Shown piece by piece: positions 62,562 through 64,000 of a stretch of DNA of 64,000 nucleotides. The DNA is taken from assembly GCF_003945595.2 (NCBI RefSeq), contig NW_024104365.1, positions 4,993,049 through 5,057,048 on the forward strand, in the 5' to 3' direction. The stretch comes from Pipra filicauda (taxonomy: Eukaryota; Chordata; Aves; Passeriformes; Pipridae). A program made the translations under genes and the position numbers. Numbering within the stretch: position 1 is the first letter of the stretch; every line of letters begins with the position of its first letter. Below the pieces are notes generated by a model that was not told the DNA's origin, ran no database searches, and worked only from the letters and a program-made list of their open reading frames with translations.

Positions 62562-64000
62562 TCTTTGATTGAAAATACAAACAGCAGCAAAACCGTATGC
62601 TTTTTGGCATCAAAGTTATCGACATGCCAATGATCCAGTGAAAACAATAGCTTTTTCCCTGGCACAAGCAGCAGAAAGTACAGACTAGTCTAACTTCTCA
62701 GCTGCAGTTTGCTAAATCTGTTATGGTGGGAATGCATGACAGACAAAGGCCAGCCCCTACGCATGCTGTATTCCTCTGAGGAGAAGAAAAAAAAAAAAAG
62801 GTGGATCCACTTTAATGCCTTAAGGGTATGAGTCAAACACAAAAGGGAATGTGCGTTTCTAAAATGACCATGTAAAACAGTCCAAGTCTTGCACAGCACT
62901 CATAAAAGTCAAGGCTTCAGTAATTTAGAAGTATTTTTAGTGTAAGAATTAATCACTTTTTGACAACTGTGTCTCTTCAGAAGTATAAATCCCTAAGTAT
63001 TTCTTTTTTGGATTTATTTACATTAATATCGCTTACTTGGGTACTATCAACAACTAGCTACTAACCAAGTACATTCTCCAGGATCAATGCCCCAAACAGA
63101 TACACTGCTTTTTTTGGGGGCAAGGGTGGGGATGATCTTTTTATCTTAGTGCTAAGTCCATATTAAAAGTTCTAGCTTAACATCAAATTGCCCTCACAGT
63201 AAAAATCTTATATGCTCTACAAGGATGCTAACTCTAAATAACATTCAAAAAACACCTTTACACCTCTAACTCTTAAGCACTTAACTCTTCAACTACCAGG
63301 TGTCTCCCTTGTCTTGTGAACAGTTTGCAAAAGCATCTCTTGGCCTGGAGATTCAGGGGTACACAGTGCTTTGTGCAAGTTCCTGTCCTTAGCTACAACA
63401 TAAACTCAAGTCATGCTTCAAATCTGCTTTTGAAATCCAATCTACTCTTCTACTATACTGTTACTTACAGGCACTGTTCAGTGCACACATATACACACTG
63501 GCCAAATAAGAAGCAGCCAGCAATTTTATTGGGATGATTTCTGTGCAATTCCTTACTGTAGTGCAAAGCAATTTTGTATGCAACCTAGCTGACATTTTTG
63601 GCAATTTTTAAGGTTTGACTAATCCAATTTACACACACACAGTAGTTTTAGCATATGACTGTATGCTAAATTCCTCCTGAAAGAAAAAAAAAAAGTGAAC
63701 TGTGACAAGAATTTTTCTCCAGGTTTTGAGAGGAATATTTTGGTTTTCCCTTCGTTTCTTTTTAATACTACTGAGCTGCAACCTCCAACTACACAAACCT
63801 CAGTAGCTTTATTTACCAAGCAAAAATACATCTGAGAGAAAATTTAACCCCCCAGAGAAGCATATCCCTATTTTAGACTTTGTCCACTAAGGAACCAGAC
63901 AGCTGTGGAAACTAAGCCACCACCTTCACTCAATTCTCAATTCTGTTCCACTTCTTGGAACAGTTAGTTATCTCACTTCAATATAACTCATCTTAAATTT
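62562..64000. other. Sequence upstream of the first coding exon
   Basis: No CpG island and no obvious TATA box at a plausible distance. A strong acceptor-like sequence on the minus strand (T-rich run then CTTCTCCTCAG, AG at 62,776-62,777) suggests this may be transcribed 5' UTR or intron of a longer transcript. Confidence 0.6.

Noticed and set aside
62690..62899. Minus-strand open frame upstream of the first DOCK9 exon
   Set aside because: It has no family similarity, contains a homopolymer Phe run from a T tract and overlaps the acceptor-like signal, so it is more likely non-coding.
1..64000. CRISPR arrays, operons, phage or plasmid genes, tRNA and rRNA genes
   Set aside because: The base composition, spliced gene structure and CR1 repeats are those of a vertebrate chromosome. 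No regularly spaced repeats or RNA-gene signatures were seen on either strand.
62562..64000. CpG-island promoter for DOCK9
   Set aside because: CpG is sparse throughout, so a housekeeping-type promoter is not here; it presumably lies further upstream, outside the window.

Overview
The window is vertebrate, almost certainly avian, chromosomal DNA: AT-rich, intron-dense and carrying chicken-repeat-1 (CR1) retrotransposon tails. It is dominated by one gene on the minus strand, DOCK9 (zizimin-1), a guanine-nucleotide exchange factor of the DOCK-D family that acts on Cdc42. I could thread 39 coding exons from about 62.56 kb (5' end) down to 0.71 kb (3'-most exon present). Every exon has an AG acceptor (except the first) and a GT donor, and the phases join without a break to give 1,435 codons. 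Family comparison puts full-length DOCK9 at roughly 2,070 residues, so the last third, including the catalytic DHR2 domain, lies beyond the left edge.

Layout, in gene order (right to left). 62.56-55.16 kb: an alternative-looking first coding exon and the first family-conserved exon, separated by a 7 kb intron. 50.1-47.1 kb: N-terminal regulatory region. 43.3-38.2 kb: the pleckstrin-homology (PH) domain. 37.5-27.6 kb: linker region. 27.5-24.1 kb: DHR1 (C2-like, phosphoinositide-binding) domain on tightly spaced exons. 23.5-14.6 kb: helical ARM-like middle. 13.9-3.7 kb: variable Ser-rich linker and the approach to DHR2. 0.8-0.7 kb: the last exon in view.

Non-genic content is intronic: three CR1 fragments (16.65-17.91 kb, 40.63-40.98 kb, 53.04-53.23 kb), a 464-bp 5'-truncated non-LTR element of RTE-like type with an exact 10-bp target-site duplication (42,335-42,798), a few tandem or AT-rich palindromic repeats, and one or two possible MIR relics. 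No second protein-coding gene, tRNA, rRNA, CRISPR array or prokaryotic system was found. The most interesting points are the CpG-retaining RTE insertion, an in-frame alternative acceptor inside the 3,706-3,842 exon, and the alternative N-terminal exon. Residue numbers below count from the ATG at 62,561.
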